A DNA stretch of 64,000 nt from contig NZ_JACJSP010000001.1 of assembly GCF_014698235.1 (NCBI RefSeq), positions 248,001 to 312,000 on the forward strand, given 5' to 3'. This stretch comes from Limnothrix sp. FACHB-406. GTDB taxonomy: Bacteria; Cyanobacteriota; Cyanobacteriia; CACIAM-69d. The first letter of the stretch is position 1; the number at the start of each line of letters is the position of its first letter. The position numbers and the translations under genes were made by a program. The notes beneath the pieces are model-generated. The model worked only from the letters and a program-made list of their open reading frames with translations, searched no databases and was not told the origin of the DNA. This document shows, in pieces, positions 61,059 to 64,000 of the stretch.

Positions 61059-61232
61059 CTACTCGGTTGGGGTCGGCGGATCTTCAGGTGCGAGCGTTTC
61101 TACAGTTTCCTGCCACTCCGCGAGAACTTGCTCTAAATTGCTCAGACGATCCTTGAGGCGCTGCTCCCTCTGCTCCAGGCGCTCTCTGTCTAATTGGCAA
61201 TCCTCAATCTGATCTCGCAATTCCGCAATCAA
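61059..61232 (-). CDS. Small coiled-coil protein
   Basis: A frame of about 57 residues from a TTG at 61232, with EQREQRLKDRLSNLEQVLAEW as a clear coiled coil and an acidic Pro-rich tail. The same frame is open further upstream, but there it overlaps the ribbon-helix-helix-like gene in another frame and has a poor composition. It begins five bases after that gene's stop, so coupled translation is likely; a frameshift-made fusion to the upstream regulator is possible. No function known. Confidence 0.5.
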   Translation of the reverse strand: MIAELRDQIEDCQLDRERLEQREQRLKDRLSNLEQVLAEWQETVETLAPEDPPTPTE

Positions 61233-61237
61233 GTAGC

Positions 61238-61429
61238 TCAGGGTTTTCCCGTGAGTTCGCGGCTTAGGTCGTTGCCCAGAAGATCCCGTGCAAAGCGTTC
61301 TACTAGCTCGCTGGCGCTGGTTCGTAGCGCCTTGGCTTTCACTGTCAGCAATTTGCGGGCAGTGGGAGTCAGGGTCAGTTCGTAAACCTTTTTTTGCTCG
61401 CCGTAGGTTGGTTTTCGTCCTGCTCGCAT
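61238..61429 (-). CDS. Ribbon-helix-helix-like DNA-binding protein
   Basis: A 63-residue protein starting MRAGRKPTYGEQKKVYELTL. The basic N-terminus, the strand YELTLTP and the helices RKLLTVKAKALRTSASELVERFARDLL fit CopG/MetJ-like or small cyanobacterial plasmid-type RHH regulators. Immediately upstream of its start is an array of three palindromes (61461-61525) that look like operators, suggesting autoregulation. It is probably the repressor of this part of the element. Confidence 0.65.
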   Translation of the reverse strand: MRAGRKPTYGEQKKVYELTLTPTARKLLTVKAKALRTSASELVERFARDLLGNDLSRELTGKP

Positions 61430-61460
61430 TGAAAGAGTCCCCCATAACTATCCCCCAATT

Positions 61461-61525
61461 TTATCCGGGATAATGCTTGATTTTTAATCCCGGATTGATT
61501 TACTATTTGAATTGTATCAGGGATA
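61461..61525. promoter_or_regulatory. Array of three palindromic operator candidates
   Basis: TTATCCGGGATAA (61461-61473), AATCCCGGATT (61486-61496) and TATCAGGGATA (61515-61525) are palindromes sharing ATCC/GGAT half-sites. Their centres are 24 and 29 bp apart. They lie upstream of the minus-strand RHH-like gene and in front of the plus-strand genes from 61740, so one repressor could control both directions. Confidence 0.55.
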
Positions 61526-61739
61526 AATTGAAATTGAGCAAAGCGCCCCTGATGGCGCGGTCTATGACCAGCGCGGGATTTGGGGGAGACCGGCACAAAC
61601 GGCGGCCGGCCACCTTGCACCCGAGATCACCGCGTGAATTTGCGTCCCTGATTGGTGTTGAGAGATTGGTTTGCAGCGGGCGATTCACCACACGGACGAT
61701 CGCCCACTTTCCTTCCCCCCAAACTTCGGAAAATTGCCT

Positions 61740-62057
61740 ATGCAGAAATCTATCTACGACGACCGCACTGAGGCTCTCACCTTCGGGGCAGAGCAACTGT
61801 CTCTACTGGTGGCCCGAGTTCGGCAAGCCCTGAAGGAACTGGGTTACACCATCCGCAAGCGCAACCAGCGCCCTGAGTGGCTGATCATCGCGCCTAACGA
61901 AAAATGGGCGCTGCTGGTCTATTCCCACGCCAACGGATGGGAAGTAAAGGGGCCGGCCGATAGCTCAGACAAAACCACGATTTCTGAAACCATTCAGCGT
62001 TTTATCGTTGCCGTCAGTGCATATGAAACGAGATCTCGACAGTCTAGACAATTGTGA
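61740..62057 (+). CDS. Hypothetical protein of the integrated element
   Basis: A 105-residue protein starting MQKSIYDDRTEALTFGAEQL, with a helix (LLVARVRQALKELGYTIRKRN) and strands (EWLIIAPNEKWALLVYSH, GWEVKGP). No known family. It overlaps the next gene by 35 bp in another frame. First gene of a small plus-strand operon downstream of the operator array. Confidence 0.6.
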   Translation: MQKSIYDDRTEALTFGAEQLSLLVARVRQALKELGYTIRKRNQRPEWLIIAPNEKWALLVYSHANGWEVKGPADSSDKTTISETIQRFIVAVSAYETRSRQSRQL

Positions 62058-62283
62058 GCTGATTGATCGCAGTCCATCTCTACCATGGGTCGTCTATCGG
62101 TTGGGACGGCCCAACCGCCACGGCCAGCGGTCGCGGATCCGTCAGGCCGCATTTACGAGCTACGTTCACGCTCAACTCTTCGTCCGGGGATTAATTGCCA
62201 TTAATTCCGACTTGGCCCACTGCCTAGAAATTAAAAATTGCGAAGGGAGGTTACCCGATGATTCGATTGTTAGCCGTGCCTAA
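62023..62283 (+). CDS. Hypothetical protein of the integrated element
   Basis: An 86-residue protein, MKRDLDSLDNCELIDRSPSL..., with a basic middle (LGRPNRHGQRSRIRQAAFTSYVHAQLFVRGL). No recognised domain. The ATG at 62023 lies inside the end of the previous gene and its end overlaps the next by 26 bp, a compact arrangement typical of mobile elements. Confidence 0.55.
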   Translation: MKRDLDSLDNCELIDRSPSLPWVVYRLGRPNRHGQRSRIRQAAFTSYVHAQLFVRGLIAINSDLAHCLEIKNCEGRLPDDSIVSRA

Positions 62284-62635
62284 GGTGAATCGTCTCCATT
62301 GGCTCCATGCCTTGAGACCCGCTGGCCGGCTTTTACCGCTGCATCCTGGCGTACCGATCCGATCGGTGCGGCCTCGGCGGGATGTTCCCATCGGGGGTGA
62401 GGCCGAATGCTGGTGCTATGAGTTGTCCGATCAAGAGCTGACCGATTGGCAGAAATCAATCTTGGTCAGGTCAATGGACCAGGAGGGGCTGGATCGAGAA
62501 GCAACACTATGCAGGCTCGATCGCGGTTTCCCCGTGCCCGTTGCTGATGTCGATTTTGTCCAGATCGAAGCCAACGGGGCCATCCAAACGGTTGTGATGT
62601 TCCCAATTGAAATACCGGAGGTCACCGTTTCATGA
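62258..62635 (+). CDS. Hypothetical protein of the integrated element
   Basis: A 125-residue protein starting MIRLLAVPKVNRLHWLHALRP; GGGAGG lies seven bases upstream of its ATG. Sequence features: a basic N-terminal half, an acidic middle (YELSDQELTDWQKSIL) and a strand-rich end (GAIQTVVMFPIEIPEVTVS). Unknown family. Overlaps the next gene by 4 bp. Confidence 0.6.
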   Translation: MIRLLAVPKVNRLHWLHALRPAGRLLPLHPGVPIRSVRPRRDVPIGGEAECWCYELSDQELTDWQKSILVRSMDQEGLDREATLCRLDRGFPVPVADVDFVQIEANGAIQTVVMFPIEIPEVTVS

Positions 62636-62943
62636 ATTCAGTGATTTGGGTGGGCGATCGCTTTTTGAATCTCGACTGGATTCGGCAAATCCATGCTGAG
62701 GCAAGAACTGGCGAGCTGACCATCGTTTGGGCCGATGGGGACACCCTGAACCTCAGTGGCACGATGGCCGTGGGCTTGTTCCATGCGCTCAAGGAACGGT
62801 GTGAGGGGAAAAACCTGGCGGTGGAAGTGATGCAAGATTTGCACACCGCTCTACCCGACTGGTTTCAGGAGCTTTGGGGCGTAGGTCAGTATCCGGAGCC
62901 AGTGGAGTTGGAAAACAACATCCTAGACGACCTTGAGTTTTAG
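62632..62943 (+). CDS. Hypothetical protein of the integrated element
   Basis: A 103-residue protein, MNSVIWVGDRFLNLDWIRQIHA..., with strands ELTIVWADGDTLNLSG and helix TMAVGLFHALKERC, and an acidic C-terminus. The strand pattern loosely recalls small DUF-type proteins that bind DNA ends, but no family is recognised. The ATG overlaps the previous stop (ATGA), indicating coupled translation. A strong hairpin follows its stop. Confidence 0.6.
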   Translation: MNSVIWVGDRFLNLDWIRQIHAEARTGELTIVWADGDTLNLSGTMAVGLFHALKERCEGKNLAVEVMQDLHTALPDWFQELWGVGQYPEPVELENNILDDLEF

Positions 62944-62947
62944 ACAT

Positions 62948-62990
62948 GCCCCAAACTTGCTCGGTCTGACTCACCGGGCAAGCTTGGGGC
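62948..62990 (+). terminator. Strong hairpin after the small-gene operon
   Basis: GCCCCAAACTTGCTCGG and CCGGGCAAGCTTGGGGC pair over 17 positions with one mismatch and one G-U, around a nine-base loop. It begins four bases after the stop of the preceding gene. No T run follows, so it may be a stabilising or processing structure rather than a classical terminator. Confidence 0.6.
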
Positions 62991-63039
62991 AGCGTCCAAA
63001 CCTGCTCCAACCGTCTGGCGATCGCGCTCAGGGCCTGAG

Positions 63040-63196
63040 GCATGAACCGAGCTTTCGCGCTCTTTCTGATTCATAGGCTCGGCGCGATCAATTGACGGTT
63101 TAACCCACACAACCGGCCCATAACCAAAAGCCGGTAAATGCCTTAAGAGGGAATTGAGCTAGGCAACTGTCCCGGCTTTTGGGTGATTCATAGGCT
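63040..63196 (+). ncRNA. Candidate bridge-RNA-like structured region upstream of IS110 transposase
   Basis: Two hairpins lie directly upstream of the transposase start. The first pairs CCGAGC with GCTCGG (about 63047-63082). The second has perfect 11-bp arms CCAAAAGCCGG (63124-63134) and CCGGCTTTTGG (63172-63182) with an internal loop and an inner GCCT/AGGC stem. The 13-mer TGATTCATAGGCT occurs in both hairpin neighbourhoods (63067-63079 and 63184-63196). IS110-type elements are known to encode a bridge RNA in the non-coding end next to the transposase; assignment here is inference from position and fold. Confidence 0.4.
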
Positions 63197-63230
63197 TGCT
63201 GTGTGGGGTCAACCAACACCCATTCATACC

Positions 63231-64000
63231 ATGCGAGTTATTGGTATTGACGTAAGCAAAGCATCGGTCACAGCTTGCGTTACAGACACCAGACCGACCG
63301 AACCTCGACAATTTTATTACGATGCAAAATTTCTGACCCTGCCCGCCAACGCGGCCGGCATTCGGGCCTTGCTCGACTTGGGGGCCGATGTGGCCGTGCT
63401 CGAACCGACCGGAGTTAATTACTCCAAACTCTGGGGGACTCAGCTCGCCCGCGCCGGTGTGCGGGTGGTGCTGGTCGGCCACAAGGAGCTGCGGGGTTAT
63501 CGTGCGGGCCATCTCGGATTACCCGATAAAGATGACGATGCTGATGCCTTGGCCCTGGCCTGCTACTACTGGGACTATTGCGACTCACCGCGGCGGTTTG
63601 TGTCCGATCGCACTGAGGCGATCGTGCAAATCAGGCGATTGGTGCTGAGACTTTGCCACCTCAACCGGGTGCAAAGTCCGATCGTTAATCGTCTGCGTCA
63701 GGATCTCGCGTGGCAATTCCCAGAGGTGGCCCATGTCAAATCAAGGCGGGTTTTGCTCTCAGATTTGCCGCCGCTTCTATGGAGCTGGATGGCTGGGCTG
63801 CGTCCGTCGGCCAAATATGATCGCCTGTACGCGGCGACCTGCGGGCTGGGATTGGATGAGCTGTCGCGCAACCATGCCGCGCGACTCTGCAATCTTCATG
63901 CTGAAGAATGCGCGATCGAACGTCAGCTTTACCAATATCTTCAGGCTCCTGACTTTGCACCCTATCGCAAGGTTTTCGCCCGATTTGGGTTTGGTATGCG
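63231..64000 (+). CDS. IS110-family DEDD transposase, 5' part (cut by window edge)
   Basis: The first 256 residues of a transposase starting MRVIGIDVSKASVTACV. The RuvC-like acidic residues appear in GIDVSK, VLEPTG (Glu) and LPDKDDDADALALA (Asp pair), the DEDD signature of IS110-family enzymes. Helical segments follow (RRLVLRLCHLNRVQSPIVNRLRQDLA). The catalytic Ser of the C-terminal Tnp domain lies beyond the window. It may be the element's own recombinase or an IS inserted in it. Confidence 0.85.
   Translation, partial: MRVIGIDVSKASVTACVTDTRPTEPRQFYYDAKFLTLPANAAGIRALLDLGADVAVLEPTGVNYSKLWGTQLARAGVRVVLVGHKELRGYRAGHLGLPDKDDDADALALACYYWDYCDSPRRFVSDRTEAIVQIRRLVLRLCHLNRVQSPIVNRLRQDLAWQFPEVAHVKSRRVLLSDLPPLLWSWMAGLRPSAKYDRLYAATCGLGLDELSRNHAARLCNLHAEECAIERQLYQYLQAPDFAPYRKVFARFGFGM

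Larger units (their letters stand above)
52394..64000. mobile_element. Integrated element of unknown type, right end outside the window
   Basis: Begins with a tyrosine recombinase and continues with a dense plus-strand block (53151-60523) of mostly unrecognisable small genes and two proline-rich paralogues. A small minus-strand block with a ribbon-helix-helix-like regulator and operator array (60534-61525), four small overlapping plus-strand genes (61740-62943) and an IS110-type transposase follow. No terminase, portal, Zot or conjugation gene was recognised in view. HIP1 sites occur throughout, so the element is adapted to cyanobacteria. Attachment sites were not identified, because the right end is not in the window. 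Confidence 0.6.

Noticed and set aside
1-64000. Frequent GCGATCGC palindromes as possible regulatory sites
   Set aside because: They are the cyanobacterial HIP1 repeat, spread through coding DNA, not operators.
1-64000. tRNA, rRNA and CRISPR arrays
   Set aside because: Scanning for T-loop consensus, cloverleaf patterns and regularly spaced repeats found no convincing case.

Overview
The window comes from a cyanobacterial chromosome. The HIP1 octamer GCGATCGC and its core CGATCG are very dense in almost every long gene. There are also cyanobacterial marker families (DUF3119 next to DUF3086, a TPS-CHAT protein, an 'MDADELL' pentapeptide protein, Uma2 proteins). No rRNA, tRNA or CRISPR array was recognised.

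Layout. 1-10.5 kb: the start of aspartate kinase (cut by the window edge), a Uma2 protein, a phosphoesterase, a small XRE regulator, an AT-rich orphan gene, a DUF2283 gene, a fused 5-oxoprolinase, and a divergent HxlR regulator/cupin pair. 10.9-16.6 kb: heptose-7-phosphate kinase, dTDP-glucose 4,6-dehydratase, a Fic protein and prolyl-tRNA synthetase. 16.8-17.4 kb: an MNT/HEPN toxin-antitoxin pair. 17.6-23.9 kb: a minus-strand operon behind a cobalamin riboswitch, with metE, a small unknown gene, a compact ribonucleotide reductase large subunit, its ferritin-like small subunit, and a paralogue of the first unknown gene. 23.9-28.7 kb: a giant TPS-TPR-CHAT protein. 29.5-40.6 kb: mostly housekeeping and cyanobacterial conserved genes (pentapeptide protein, hydrolase-like pseudoenzyme, VOC protein, DUF3119, DUF3086, M15 peptidase, hisC, purT, prmC). 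41-46 kb: a convergent restriction-modification pair beside ileS. 46.3-52.2 kb: an AT-rich Hanks kinase, Uma2, a nuclease-like protein, CheY, yidD/YCII, and a carotenoid oxygenase. 52.4-64 kb: an integrated element with a tyrosine recombinase, a tightly packed plus-strand block of mostly unrecognisable genes including two proline-rich paralogues, a small minus-strand regulator block with an operator array, and an IS110-type transposase that runs off the window.

Two observations stand out. First, the riboswitch operon pairs B12-independent methionine synthase with what looks like a minimal class I ribonucleotide reductase. Its small subunit has Leu at the usual radical-Tyr position and Glu as the first metal ligand. 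Together these would replace both main B12-dependent enzymes when cobalamin is scarce, and two paralogous proteins of unknown function sit in the same operon. Second, three cassettes (DUF2283, MNT/HEPN, restriction-modification) each lie between an intact gene terminus and a duplicated, decayed copy of that same terminus. This is the footprint expected of insertion with long target duplication.

All function calls come from reading motifs and architecture by eye. No database search was possible.
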